A stretch of 64,000 nt of DNA, taken from NCBI GenBank assembly GCA_019136545.1, contig JAGVUA010000083.1, forward strand, positions 1 through 64,000. The letters are read 5' to 3'. Each line of letters starts with the position of its first letter. Positions within the stretch are counted from its first letter, which is position 1. This document shows positions 37,338 through 46,062 of the stretch, piece by piece. This stretch comes from Betaproteobacteria bacterium (lineage in GTDB: Bacteria > Pseudomonadota > Gammaproteobacteria > Burkholderiales > Rhodocyclaceae). The notes under the pieces are model-generated. The model was given only the letters and a program-made list of their open reading frames with translations. It was not told where the DNA came from and did no database searches. Made by a program: the position numbers and the translations under genes.

Positions 37338-39050
37338 TCAATTCTCCTCGAACTGGCTGGAAACCCGCATCGCCTCGTCGACCGTGGTTCGTCCCGCGAC
37401 GGCGAGCCGCACCGCATCCCGGCGCAGGGTATTGCCGGCCATCTGCTCGCGACCGGCCTGGATGAATTCGTTGGGATCGCCGTGGTTCACCGCTTCGACC
37501 AGCGCGCTGGACATTTCCAGAAATTCGTAGACCGCCTGACGGCCCTGATAGCCCGTATTGCTGCAATGCGCACAGCCTCGACCGCTGCGGAAGCGGTGGC
37601 CGTCGATGGCATCGCCGAGCTCGAAACGCAGCCATTCGCGTTCGTGCGGCAGCAACTCGTGGGGCTCGGCGCAGTTTTCGCAAATGACGCGAAGCAGGCG
37701 CTGCGCCAGGACCATCTGGATCGACAGCGCCACCATGTAGCGGGGCACGCCCATGTCGAGCAGACGGATCGGGGTGGACAGCGCGTCGTTGGTATGCAGG
37801 GTCGACAGCACCAGATGGCCGGTCATGGCGGCCCGCATGCCGATCTCGGCCGTTTCCTGGTCGCGCATTTCTCCCACCAGGATGATGTCGGGATCCTGGC
37901 GCAGCGCGCTGCGCAGGACACGGGCAAAGGACAGGTCGATCTTGTCGTGTACCTGCACCTGGTTGAGTCCGGGCAGCCGATATTCGACGGGGTCCTCGAC
38001 GGTGATGATCTTCTTCTCGGGCGTATTGAGTTCGCCCATGCCCGCGTACAGGGTGGTGGTCTTGCCGGAACCCGTGGGGCCGGTGACGAGAACGATGCCC
38101 GACGGGCGGTGGATCGCGTTGCGAAAGCGCTCCAGCACCCGGGGCGGCATGTGCAGGCGGGAAAGATCCATCAGCCCCGCGTTCTGGACCAGCAGTCGCA
38201 TGACCACCGACTCGCCGAACTGGGTCGGCATGGTCGAAATACGAACGTCGACGGGCTTGCCGCGCAGCTGGATGGCGAACCGACCGTCCTGCGGCAGCCG
38301 CTTTTCCGAAATGTCGAGGCCGGACATCAGCTTGAGGCGCAACACCAGCGCGGTGGCGATCTTGCTGTCGGCTTCGGTCTGGACGTGCAGGATGCCGTCG
38401 ATGCGGAACCGGATGGCCAGCGATTTTTCCTGGGGCTCGACATGGATGTCCGAGGCGCGCATTTTCAGCGCTTCCTCGAACACGGTGTTGAGCAACTTGA
38501 CGACCGGGGCATCTTCAGCGCCCGGCGCCGAGCCCAGCAAGGAACCGAATTCGATCGGGATGTCGGCCATCTCCTGGGTCAGTTCCTTGGCCAGCCCCGT
38601 AATCTCTTCGGTGCGGCGGTAGACCCGATCGAGCATCGCCATCAGCTGGCTTTCGATCACGACGACCAGATCGATGTCGCGCTTGACGTGGCGGAGAATC
38701 TCGTCGTAGGCGGTGATGTCGGTCGGGTCGGCGAACCCGACCCGCACCCGGTCTTCACGTTGATCGAGCACGATCGCGCGGAACCTGCGCGCCTGGGCTT
38801 CCGGCAATAGCCGGATCAGTTCCGGCTTGGCCTGATGGGTGCGCAGGTCGACGAACTCGGCGCGCAGTTGTCGCGCCAGCGCCTTGGCGATGTCTTCCTC
38901 GGTGACATGTCCGCCATCGACGATGATGCGGCCCAGCTTGCGCCCCGTGCGCTTCTGCTCGTCGAGCGCGAGTCCAAGTTGCTCGCTGGTGAGCAAGCCT
39001 TCCTGGATCAGCAAGTCTCCCAGTCGTATGCGTTGCGGTGGTCTAGGCAT
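37338..39050 (-). CDS. mshE: MSHA pilus extension ATPase MshE with c-di-GMP-binding domain
   Basis: A 570-residue GspE/PilB-type ATPase. The N-terminal MshEN domain matches the c-di-GMP-binding pattern: RLGDLLIQEGLLTSEQL, then Q32-like Gln, then KLGRIIVDGGHVTEEDI and ALARQ, i.e. the two 24-residue half motifs of the family. Walker A GPTGSGKTTTLY lies near residue 324, followed by GEMRDQETAEIG and the zinc tetracysteine (CENCAEP ... CAHCSNTGY). Pilus extension is therefore probably regulated by c-di-GMP. It is the first gene of the msh run. Confidence 0.93.
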   Translation of the reverse strand: MPRPPQRIRLGDLLIQEGLLTSEQLGLALDEQKRTGRKLGRIIVDGGHVTEEDIAKALARQLRAEFVDLRTHQAKPELIRLLPEAQARRFRAIVLDQREDRVRVGFADPTDITAYDEILRHVKRDIDLVVVIESQLMAMLDRVYRRTEEITGLAKELTQEMADIPIEFGSLLGSAPGAEDAPVVKLLNTVFEEALKMRASDIHVEPQEKSLAIRFRIDGILHVQTEADSKIATALVLRLKLMSGLDISEKRLPQDGRFAIQLRGKPVDVRISTMPTQFGESVVMRLLVQNAGLMDLSRLHMPPRVLERFRNAIHRPSGIVLVTGPTGSGKTTTLYAGMGELNTPEKKIITVEDPVEYRLPGLNQVQVHDKIDLSFARVLRSALRQDPDIILVGEMRDQETAEIGMRAAMTGHLVLSTLHTNDALSTPIRLLDMGVPRYMVALSIQMVLAQRLLRVICENCAEPHELLPHEREWLRFELGDAIDGHRFRSGRGCAHCSNTGYQGRQAVYEFLEMSSALVEAVNHGDPNEFIQAGREQMAGNTLRRDAVRLAVAGRTTVDEAMRVSSQFEEN

Positions 39051-39109
39051 CGGCTAAGGGGCCGTCATGGCGTAACAAAAAACATCAAATACCTATCGCA
39101 GCACTATGA

Positions 39110-39138
39110 TTTATCTGCCGAAAGTAATACGAAATCAA
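39110..39138 (-). promoter_or_regulatory. Candidate promoter of the msh operon
   Basis: On the minus strand TTGATT (39133–39138) and GATAAA (39110–39115) are separated by 17 bp, a plausible sigma-70 pair in the AT-richer 143-bp gap between the upstream hypothetical gene and mshE. The match is moderate; another promoter further upstream is possible. Confidence 0.3.
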
Positions 39139-39194
39139 GGCGAGCGCAACCATTTTCTTGCGATCCCTTTCGGCCAGGTCGCGGCCGCCCAGTT

Positions 39195-39587
39195 CTACAG
39201 GAGCGGCTTGGCTTGTTGGGCGGCCAGCAGCTTGCCTTGCGCCCAGGCGCGCAAATGGCCTAGCGGCCCGGAAAGATGGGTCCAGTCCTCGACGGCCCGG
39301 TGCCTGAGCTTTTCCTGTTGCTCGGGTTCGGCGCGGACAAAGTGCTGTATCTGCTCATGTATGATTTCGCGGGCGCGCTGTTCCGCGGCCTCGGCGACTC
39401 GCCGCTGGGCATCGCGACTGAGGAAATCCTCGCTCAACCGATAAGGAATGGCCATTCGCGACAGCCGGGAGAGTTCGCGCAAGGTGTCGGCGCGCTGGAC
39501 CAGCGCGATCTGCGCATCGCAGCGAGATGAGAAACGACGCGCCTCGAGGCGCAGGACTGCCTGTTCAGCCGGATCGCCACGAGTCAT
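39195..39587 (-). CDS. Conserved-looking hypothetical protein
   Basis: A 130-residue soluble, charge-rich and largely helical protein; RDAQRRVAEAAEQRAREII suggests a coiled or amphipathic helix. I do not recognise the family. The sequence is compositionally normal for a real protein, and it starts 53 bp from the divergent trmL and ends before the msh promoter region. It may be cotranscribed with msh genes, as it points the same way. Confidence 0.55.
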   Translation of the reverse strand: MTRGDPAEQAVLRLEARRFSSRCDAQIALVQRADTLRELSRLSRMAIPYRLSEDFLSRDAQRRVAEAAEQRAREIIHEQIQHFVRAEPEQQEKLRHRAVEDWTHLSGPLGHLRAWAQGKLLAAQQAKPLL

Positions 39588-39640
39588 GCGGCCGCCTTGA
39601 AGACTGGTTGGCCGGAATCCTAAACGAGAAAAGCCTGACC

Positions 39641-40105
39641 ATGTTCCACATCATTCTGTTCCAGCCGGAAATCCCTCCCAACACCGGCAACGTGATCCGC
39701 CTGGCGGCCAATACGGGATCGACCCTTCATCTCGTCAGGCCGCTCGGTTTCGACATCGACGACCGCGCGCTGCGGCGCGCCGGCCTCGACTACGCCGAAT
39801 TCGCCGCCATGGAGGTGCATGAAAGCTGGCCGGATTGCCTGGCACGGCTCGCAGGGCAGCGCATGTTCGCCGTCAGCACGCGCGGCGCCACGCCGCTGCA
39901 TGACGTCGCCTTTCAGCCAGGCGATGCCTTTGTGTTCGGCAGCGAAACCGCCGGCCTGCCGGCGCCGATGCTGGCGGCCTTCGCGGCGGCGTGCCGCCTG
40001 CGCCTGCCCATGGTGCCGGGCAACCGCAGCCTGAACCTGTCGAACGCGGTGGCGGTGACCATCTTCGAGGCCTGGCGCCAGCAGGGCTTTGCCGGCGGCC
40101 GGTGA
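39641..40105 (+). CDS. trmL: tRNA (cytidine(34)-2'-O)-methyltransferase TrmL
   Basis: SPOUT-class methyltransferase modifying the wobble base of tRNA-Leu isoacceptors. The 154 residues show MFHIILFQPEIPPNTGNVIR at the start, FGSETAGLP for the SAM knot and LNLSNAVAVTIFEAW at the end, all diagnostic. A longer frame extends upstream, but ATG 39641 gives the family N terminus. It is convergent with gpsA. Confidence 0.94.
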   Translation: MFHIILFQPEIPPNTGNVIRLAANTGSTLHLVRPLGFDIDDRALRRAGLDYAEFAAMEVHESWPDCLARLAGQRMFAVSTRGATPLHDVAFQPGDAFVFGSETAGLPAPMLAAFAAACRLRLPMVPGNRSLNLSNAVAVTIFEAWRQQGFAGGR

Positions 40106-40111
40106 TCCCGT

Positions 40112-41086
40112 CTATTCGGTCTTGGTGTCGCGTCCCATGAGGCGATCGACGGCATCGACCGCGCGGATCTCGCCATCGAGAACGGCGCGGATGGCCTCGG
40201 TGATCGGCATCTCGACGCCCAGGGCCGCCGCCCGCCGCGTGACTTCATGCGTGGTCATGACGCCTTCGGCGACGTGACCCAGCTCGCACTGGATGGCGTC
40301 GAGGTTCCGGCCGGACGCAAGCGCCAGCCCGACCTTGCGATTGCGCGATAGATCGCCGGTGCAGGTGAGGATCAAGTCGCCAAGCCCGGCCAGCCCCATG
40401 AACGTCTCGCGCCGGGCACCCAGGGCGACGCCGAAGCGGGTGATTTCCGCCAGGCCGCGCGTCATCAATGCCGCGCGGGCGTTGAGTCCCAGACCCAGTC
40501 CGTCGCAAATGCCGGTGGCGATGGCCAGCACGTTCTTGACCGCGCCGCCGACTTCGGCGCCGATGATGTCGTCGTTGGCATACAGCCGCAGACGCGGCGT
40601 ATGCAATGCTTCGGCCATGGCTTGGGCGAACGCCAGATTCTTCGATGCCAGGGTGATGGCGGTCGGCAACCGCCTCGCAACTTCTTCGGCGAAGCTCGGT
40701 CCGGTCAGGGCGCCGCAGGTCGCCGCCGGCGCCACCTCGGCCACCACCTGGTGCGGCAACAGCCCGGTGCCGGCTTCGAGTCCCTTGCATACCCACAGGA
40801 ACGGTATCCGCGCCGGCGCGACCAGGCCGACCGTATTGCGCAGGCCAGCCATGGGCGTGGCAATGACCGCCAGGTCGGCGCCGCCAAGAGCGATCGAGGC
40901 GTCGCTGGTGACGACCAGGTTGTCCGGAAAGGGATGGCCGGGCAGAAACTCCCGGTTTTCCCGGGCGGCGGCCATCGCATCCGCATGCGCCGGCAGCCAA
41001 GTCCAGAGTCTTAGGTCGTGGCGCCCGGAAAAAGCCAAGGCCAAAGCCGTCCCCCAGGCGCCAGCGCCAAAGACGGCCAGCTTCAT
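40112..41086 (-). CDS. gpsA: Glycerol-3-phosphate dehydrogenase [NAD(P)+]
   Basis: Makes sn-glycerol-3-phosphate for phospholipid synthesis. The 324-residue protein starts with the dinucleotide-binding MKLAVFGAGAWGTALALAF and has KNVLAIATGICDGLGLG with the catalytic Lys, and GLGDLILTCTGDLSRNR. It is the last gene of the conserved rhodanese–grxC–secB–gpsA block, here with an SH3 protein inserted before it, 3 bp away. Confidence 0.96.
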   Translation of the reverse strand: MKLAVFGAGAWGTALALAFSGRHDLRLWTWLPAHADAMAAARENREFLPGHPFPDNLVVTSDASIALGGADLAVIATPMAGLRNTVGLVAPARIPFLWVCKGLEAGTGLLPHQVVAEVAPAATCGALTGPSFAEEVARRLPTAITLASKNLAFAQAMAEALHTPRLRLYANDDIIGAEVGGAVKNVLAIATGICDGLGLGLNARAALMTRGLAEITRFGVALGARRETFMGLAGLGDLILTCTGDLSRNRKVGLALASGRNLDAIQCELGHVAEGVMTTHEVTRRAAALGVEMPITEAIRAVLDGEIRAVDAVDRLMGRDTKTE

Positions 41087-41089
41087 GCG

Positions 41090-41536
41090 CTAGAGCCCCC
41101 AGACTTGGTTGGCTTTGACGAAGCCTTGCTGGCCGTCGCGATGCCGCACCTTGGCCCAGCCCGCGGGCCCCGGTTCGACCAGGTCGACCAGGACGTCCTT
41201 GTCCGCCTCGAACACCAGCGCCGCGCCATCCTCGGGAGAGGCCCGCACCTGCGCTCGATCGCTTCTCACCATGAGGCTGCGCTTCTCGGACAGCAGGCGC
41301 TTCTCGATCCAGGCCAGTTCGCCCTTGGCATCGCGCACCTTGATCCAGGCATCCAGCGCCACCACCAGTTCGACCGGCGTGCCGCGGGCAATGGCGAACA
41401 GCGGCTTGGCTTGCTGCGAGGGCGCGTCGTACATCAAGGCCGGCTCGACGACGGTACGGTAGTCAAGCGCCGCGACCGGCGACGCTATCGCGGCCAGTCC
41501 GCAAGCCGTTGCCCGCCAGCGTCGAGTACGCCCCAT
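41090..41536 (-). CDS. Exported SH3-domain protein
   Basis: A 148-residue protein with a signal peptide (residues 1–23, ending PVAA) and two bacterial SH3-like units: about residues 25–80 (YDAPSQQAKPLFAI then AWIKVRDAKGELAWIEK) and 85–148 (RASPEDGAALVFEA then GWAKVRHRDGQQGFVKANQVWGL). Such proteins usually bind peptidoglycan or stay in the periplasm. It sits between secB and gpsA in the same direction; the function is unknown. Confidence 0.8.
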   Translation of the reverse strand: MGRTRRWRATACGLAAIASPVAALDYRTVVEPALMYDAPSQQAKPLFAIARGTPVELVVALDAWIKVRDAKGELAWIEKRLLSEKRSLMVRSDRAQVRASPEDGAALVFEADKDVLVDLVEPGPAGWAKVRHRDGQQGFVKANQVWGL

Positions 41537-41546
41537 GGCTCGAACC

Positions 41547-41999
41547 TTACTGGACGGGAACCTCAAGGGGACGCTGCTCCTGCTCGACGCGTTGGCGGTA
41601 GATCGCCTCGAAGTTGACCGGCGCCAGCAGCACGGGCGGAAAGCCGGCACGCACCACGGCGTCGGAAACCGACTCGCGCGCGTAGGGGAACAAGATGTTC
41701 GGGCAGGCCACGGCGACGATGGGCTCGATTTCTTCCTGAGGCACGTTCTTGATCACGAAAATGCCGGCTTGCGCCACTTCGACCAGGAATTGGGTCTTTT
41801 CGTCAATCTTGGCGGTGACGGTGATGCTCAGCACCACTTCGAAGGTTCCCTCGCCGACGGTCGTGCCGCTGGACCCCATCTGGACGGAAATCTGCGCGGC
41901 GTCGCGCTCGAGAAAACACTGCGGTGCATTGGGAAGTTCGAGCGAAAGATCCTTGACGTAGATCTTCTCGATGCTGAAAACCGGTTGCTGGTCGCTCAT
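41547..41999 (-). CDS. secB: Protein-export chaperone SecB
   Basis: Tetrameric cytoplasmic chaperone that keeps preproteins unfolded and delivers them to SecA. The 150 residues include FSIEKIYVKDLSLELPNAP, CPNILFPYARE and the acidic N-terminal beta-strand region typical of SecB. The ATG is taken at MSDQQPVFS; an upstream extension lacks family support. It lies between grxC and the SH3 protein. Confidence 0.96.
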   Translation of the reverse strand: MSDQQPVFSIEKIYVKDLSLELPNAPQCFLERDAAQISVQMGSSGTTVGEGTFEVVLSITVTAKIDEKTQFLVEVAQAGIFVIKNVPQEEIEPIVAVACPNILFPYARESVSDAVVRAGFPPVLLAPVNFEAIYRQRVEQEQRPLEVPVQ

Positions 42000-42089
42000 G
42001 GCGGTTCGAAGCCTGAAAGTATGGGGGAGCGCGGATTCTACCTCACCCCGGGGCACGGCGATCCGGCCGCGCCATGGCCGGGCGGCAGG

Positions 42090-42353
42090 TCAGGCGTTCA
42101 GCAAGGGATCGAGCTTGCCCTGGCGATCCAGGTCGTGCAGGTCGTCGCAACCGCCGACCAGGGTGTCGCCGATGAATATCTGCGGCACGGTGCGCCGGCC
42201 GGTGCGGGCGATCATCTCTTCAGCGCGCGCCGGCTCCAGGTCGATGCGGATTTTTTCGATGTCGGCCACGCCCTTGCGCTTCAGCAATTGTTCGGCACGA
42301 ACGCAATAAGGACAAACTGCCGTGCAGTACATGACGATGTGCGGCATGGTCAT
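42090..42353 (-). CDS. grxC: Glutaredoxin 3
   Basis: An 87-residue dithiol glutaredoxin. The active site is CPYC (in YCTAVCPYCVRAEQLL), with GSH-binding TVPQIFIG and GGCDDLHDLD. ATG 42353 follows GAGGAG by five bases. It provides reducing power for ribonucleotide reductase and protein disulfides. It is part of the conserved rhodanese–grxC–secB block. Confidence 0.95.
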   Translation of the reverse strand: MTMPHIVMYCTAVCPYCVRAEQLLKRKGVADIEKIRIDLEPARAEEMIARTGRRTVPQIFIGDTLVGGCDDLHDLDRQGKLDPLLNA

Positions 42354-42367
42354 GGTGGCTCCTCGAT

Positions 42368-42775
42368 TCAACCCTTGGTGGTGACCGGCAGGCCGGCCCC
42401 GGTCCACGCGCCCAGCCCCCCGGAAAGATTGAAGACGCGCTCGAACCCGGCGCGCTTGAGGGTGCCGCAAGCGGTAGACGAACGATTGCCGCTGGCGCAG
42501 CAGATGATCACCGGCCGGTTCTTGAACTTCTCGAGCTCACTCATGTGCTTGTCCAGTTGCCCGAGCGCGATGTGGCGGGCATTGGGAATGTGGCCGGCGG
42601 ACCACTCGCTGGTCTCGCGCACATCGACCACCAGCGCGTCCTCGCGATTGATCAGCAGCGTGGCCTCGGTCACCGAAACCCCCTTGCCGCTCGAACGCAC
42701 GAAGGAAGCCAGCAGCATGGCGCCGCTGATGACGGCCGCCATGACCCACATGATGTTTTGTTGCACAAAATCCAT
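42368..42775 (-). CDS. Membrane-anchored rhodanese-domain protein (YibN-like)
   Basis: A 135-residue protein with one N-terminal membrane helix (about residues 8–24) and a rhodanese domain. The active-site loop is CASGNRS, with catalytic Cys93 and Arg98; VDVRETSEWSAGHIPNA is the CH2A motif. It should transfer sulfane sulfur. It follows the ArsR-type regulator with no gap and precedes grxC, a layout suggesting a reactive-sulfur response on top of the standard yibN–grxC–secB order. Confidence 0.92.
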   Translation of the reverse strand: MDFVQQNIMWVMAAVISGAMLLASFVRSSGKGVSVTEATLLINREDALVVDVRETSEWSAGHIPNARHIALGQLDKHMSELEKFKNRPVIICCASGNRSSTACGTLKRAGFERVFNLSGGLGAWTGAGLPVTTKG

Positions 42776-43123
42776 TCAAGACCCCTTGCTCTTGATGCCG
42801 CCGGAAGCACTGATACCGCAGAAAACCTCGCGCATCATGCCGATCAGCTGCAGCGTTCGCGGATCGGCGACGCGATAATAGACGCGATTGGCGTCCTTGC
42901 GCGTCTGCAGGACGCCCTTGTCGCGCAGAATGCCCAGGTGCTGGGAAATATTGCTCTGCGACGTGCCTACCGCATCGACGATATCCTGGACACAAACCTC
43001 GGCATCGCCGACCACGCACAGGATCTTGAGGCGCAGCGGATGGGAGATCGCCTTCAACGAACGTGCCGCCGTCTCGATATGCTCCTGCTGGTCGATCAGG
43101 CCGTCTATCGCGCTGGTGCCCAT
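42776..43123 (-). CDS. ArsR-family regulator, probable persulfide sensor (BigR/YgaV type)
   Basis: A 115-residue winged-helix repressor. The recognition region is VGTSQSNISQHLGIL. Cys36 (LKILC) and Cys102 (REVFC) match in place the two cysteines that form a polysulfide bridge in BigR, SqrR and YgaV; Cys44 is additional. The metal-site CVC motif of ArsR itself is absent. The gene heads the rhodanese–grxC–secB run, and a palindromic operator overlaps its -10. Persulfide sensing is inference from cysteine position and neighbours. Confidence 0.8.
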   Translation of the reverse strand: MGTSAIDGLIDQQEHIETAARSLKAISHPLRLKILCVVGDAEVCVQDIVDAVGTSQSNISQHLGILRDKGVLQTRKDANRVYYRVADPRTLQLIGMMREVFCGISASGGIKSKGS

Positions 43124-43147
43124 GCCATTCCCTCTTGCGGACAATGC

Positions 43148-43165
43148 AAATATTATAGAATATTT
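43148..43165 (-). promoter_or_regulatory. Operator of the ArsR-type regulator overlapping its -10 box
   Basis: AAATATT-ATAG-AATATTT is a perfect 7-bp inverted repeat. TATAAT of the minus-strand promoter (43152–43157) lies inside it, so binding would block transcription of the regulator–rhodanese operon. The AT-rich palindrome stands out in this GC-rich sequence. It could also influence the divergent envC promoter. Confidence 0.7.
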
Positions 43166-43267
43166 ATATTTCCTCGGCATCGCTCAGTGTTCTACCTGCA
43201 CGAATGGGGGATCGGTCTGGAACCCGCATCACACCGACCTGGCGCGCAGCAAGTGTCCACGAACCGA

Positions 43268-44599
43268 ATGCCCGAAAGACACGACCGTCCGTTTCCCGCC
43301 CCGTTGGCGCGAGACCCTCGCGGCGGCCGTCAAGCGGGCCAAGAAAGCGCTTGTTCGCCAAGGCAAGGCCAAGTTAATCGCTGCGCGCTCGGCGGCATCG
43401 CGGCAGCGATCCTGCTGGCCGGGATCGCAAACGCCGCCGATGCTGCGCCCGCAGCGACCCCCAAACGCGAACTCCGTCAGCAGCAGGGCGAGCTGCGCGG
43501 GCGCATCGACGCTCTGCGCCGGGACCTGACGAAAAGCGAGGAATCGCGCGCCGACGCCGCCGAGCGCCTGCGCGAAACCGAGTCGGCCATTTCCACCGCC
43601 AACCGGGAACTGCGCCGTCTTGCCGAACAGCAGGACGCGATGCAGGCCGAATTGCGCGAACTCGAAAGTCAGTCGCGGCGACTCGCCGATCAAACCGCCG
43701 CGCGGCAACAACAGTTGTCGCGCCTGCTCTACCGTCAGTTCATTCGGGGCGAAGCCGACGCGCTGAGCTTGCTGCTGGGCGGCCGCGATCCGAACCAGGC
43801 GGCGTTGGATCACCAGTTCCTGAAGCGTCTTTCGATCGCGCAGGCCGAAGTCATCGCCGACTTGCGCGACAAGACGCGGGAAAAACAACGGCTTGGCGAA
43901 CTGGCGCGCGCCAAGGGCGTGGAACTCGCCGCCGTCGAACAAGGGCGGAAGCAGGCGCGCACCGCCCTGGTCGACCAGCAGCGCCAGCGCCGGGAATTGC
44001 TGGCCAAGACCGCCGACCGGATCAAGGCGCAGCGGAGGCAAATCGGCGCCTTGCAACAGGACGAACAGCGACTGGCGAAGCTTGTCGAGACGCTCGGTCG
44101 AACGGCGCGCAAACCACCCCGCGCCGCACCGCCGGCCGCCCGGACGAAAGACGACAAGCCCGCGTCGAATCGCGACACGCCCGACGCGGCAACCATCGGC
44201 GGACTGGCGACGCTGAAGGGGAAGCTGGCCCTGCCGGTAAGCGGCGACATCATCGGCCGATTCGGCCGGCCGCGACCCGAAGGAGGACTCGCCTGGAAAG
44301 GGTTGTTCATCAAGGCGGCCGAAGGCACGGAAGTCAAGGCGGTCGCCGCCGGTCAGGTGGTTCATGCCGACTGGCTGCGCGGCTATGGCAACCTCATGGT
44401 GCTCGACCACGGCGACGGCTTCCTGTCGGTCTATGGCAACAACGAGTCCTTGCTCAAGGACGTCGGCCAATCCGTCAAAGCCGGCGAGGTCGTCGCCACC
44501 GTCGGCAACACCGGTGGCAACCCGGAATCGGGTTTATACTTTGAACTCAGGCAGCAGGGACAAGCATTCGACCCGCTCCGCTGGGTAAACCTGCGCTGA
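43268..44599 (+). CDS. envC: Murein hydrolase activator EnvC
   Basis: Activates the amidases that split septal peptidoglycan during division. About residues 1–60 hold a basic stretch and a hydrophobic export signal (ALGGIAAAILLAGIANA). A long coiled coil follows (about 65–290), then a C-terminal LytM/M23 domain. That domain is degenerate: GLFIKA lacks the zinc His, and HGDGFLSVYGNN lacks the final His, as in non-catalytic EnvC. ATG 43268 is the best start but leaves an unusually long N-terminal region. ctpA follows 22 bp later. Confidence 0.87.
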   Translation: MPERHDRPFPAPLARDPRGGRQAGQESACSPRQGQVNRCALGGIAAAILLAGIANAADAAPAATPKRELRQQQGELRGRIDALRRDLTKSEESRADAAERLRETESAISTANRELRRLAEQQDAMQAELRELESQSRRLADQTAARQQQLSRLLYRQFIRGEADALSLLLGGRDPNQAALDHQFLKRLSIAQAEVIADLRDKTREKQRLGELARAKGVELAAVEQGRKQARTALVDQQRQRRELLAKTADRIKAQRRQIGALQQDEQRLAKLVETLGRTARKPPRAAPPAARTKDDKPASNRDTPDAATIGGLATLKGKLALPVSGDIIGRFGRPRPEGGLAWKGLFIKAAEGTEVKAVAAGQVVHADWLRGYGNLMVLDHGDGFLSVYGNNESLLKDVGQSVKAGEVVATVGNTGGNPESGLYFELRQQGQAFDPLRWVNLR

Positions 44600-44621
44600 A
44601 GCCATCTTCCCTGGAGCCTAC

Positions 44622-46052
44622 ATGCGCAGCAAATTGCAGCAAGTCGCCCTCGTCCTGTTGGGACTCGTCGCTGGCGTCCTGATCAGCGTTCACTATTCGG
44701 CAATCGCCCAGCGCGAGGCGATCGGGCCCCTGCCGGTCGAAGAGCTGCGCACCTTCGCCGACGTCTTCGGCGCCATCAAGCAGGGCTATGTCGAGCCCGT
44801 CGACGACAAGAAGCTGATCACCTACGCGATCAGCGGCATGCTGTCGAATCTGGATCCCCATTCGGCCTACCTCGACGCCGATGCGTTCAAGGACCTGCAG
44901 GTCAGCACCCAGGGCGAATTCGGCGGCCTGGGCATCGAGGTCGGCATGGAGGACGGCTTCGTCAAGGTCGTGGCGCCGATCGAGGACACTCCGGCCTATC
45001 GGGCCGGCATCAAGGCCGGCGACCTGATCATCAAGCTCGACGACACCGCGGTGAAGGGCATGACGCTCTCCGACGCGGTCAAGAAGATGCGCGGCAAGCC
45101 CAAGACCTCGATCCGGCTCACCGTCGCGCGCAAGGGCGAAAGCAAGCCGCTCGAATTCGAGATCGTGCGCGACAAGATCAAGGTGCAAAGCGTCAAATCG
45201 AAGATCGTCGAACCGGGCTACGGCTACCTGCGCATCACCCAGTTCCAGGAGGAAACCACGGCCGACGTCGCCCGGCACCTCGGCAAGCTGTTCAAGGAAG
45301 TGGACAAGGAGGGCAAGGCGGTGCCGCTCAAGGGGCTGGTGCTCGACCTGCGCAACGACCCGGGCGGATTGCTCAACAGCGCCGTCGGCGTTTCGGCCGC
45401 CTTCCTGCCGCCCAAGGTGCTGGTCACCTCCACCGACGGTCGCACCGAGGATGCCAAGCGCAAGTACATCGCCAGCACCGAGGACTATTTGCGCGGCCAG
45501 AAGGAAGACACGCTCAAGGACCTGCCGGCGGCCGCCAAGAGCATACCGCTGGTGGTCCTGGTCAATGGCGGTTCGGCGTCGGCCTCCGAAATCGTCGCCG
45601 GCGCGCTGCAGGATCACAAGCGCGCGGTGGTCATGGGCACGCAGACTTTCGGCAAGGGCTCGGTGCAGACCGTGCTGCCGCTGTCCAACAGTACCGCCCT
45701 CAAGCTGACCACCGCCCGTTACTACACGCCCAACGGCCGCTCGATCCAGGCCAAGGGCATTACGCCGGACGTCATCGTCGAGGAGACGGCGAACGGCGAA
45801 CGGCGCGAGCGCATTCGCGAAGCCGACCTGGAGCACCATCTGGGCAACGACAAGGAGAAGCCCGGCAAGGAAGAGGCGGACAAGGCGCCGGCCAAGCCGC
45901 AGGTCAAGAATGACAAGGAAAAGGCCAAGCAGCCGCCCAAGGACGAGGACGAGGACGCGGCGAGGGGCCCCATCGAACCCGCGTCGAAGAGCGACTATCA
46001 GTTCTCGCAGGCCTTGAATCTCCTCAAGGCGTGGCAGGTCATCGTCAAATAG
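44622..46052 (+). CDS. ctpA: C-terminal processing peptidase, S41 family
   Basis: A 476-residue periplasmic or membrane-anchored protease. An N-terminal helix (residues 6–22) is followed by a PDZ domain (FGGLGIEVGMEDG) and the S41 core. The catalytic serine is in VNGGSASASEIVAGAL and the lysine in GTQTFGKGSVQTVL. The C terminus has a long Lys/Glu-rich tail. Linkage to envC is widespread and suggests joint control of peptidoglycan hydrolases. Confidence 0.94.
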   Translation: MRSKLQQVALVLLGLVAGVLISVHYSAIAQREAIGPLPVEELRTFADVFGAIKQGYVEPVDDKKLITYAISGMLSNLDPHSAYLDADAFKDLQVSTQGEFGGLGIEVGMEDGFVKVVAPIEDTPAYRAGIKAGDLIIKLDDTAVKGMTLSDAVKKMRGKPKTSIRLTVARKGESKPLEFEIVRDKIKVQSVKSKIVEPGYGYLRITQFQEETTADVARHLGKLFKEVDKEGKAVPLKGLVLDLRNDPGGLLNSAVGVSAAFLPPKVLVTSTDGRTEDAKRKYIASTEDYLRGQKEDTLKDLPAAAKSIPLVVLVNGGSASASEIVAGALQDHKRAVVMGTQTFGKGSVQTVLPLSNSTALKLTTARYYTPNGRSIQAKGITPDVIVEETANGERRERIREADLEHHLGNDKEKPGKEEADKAPAKPQVKNDKEKAKQPPKDEDEDAARGPIEPASKSDYQFSQALNLLKAWQVIVK

Positions 46053-46062
46053 GTCGCCGCCG

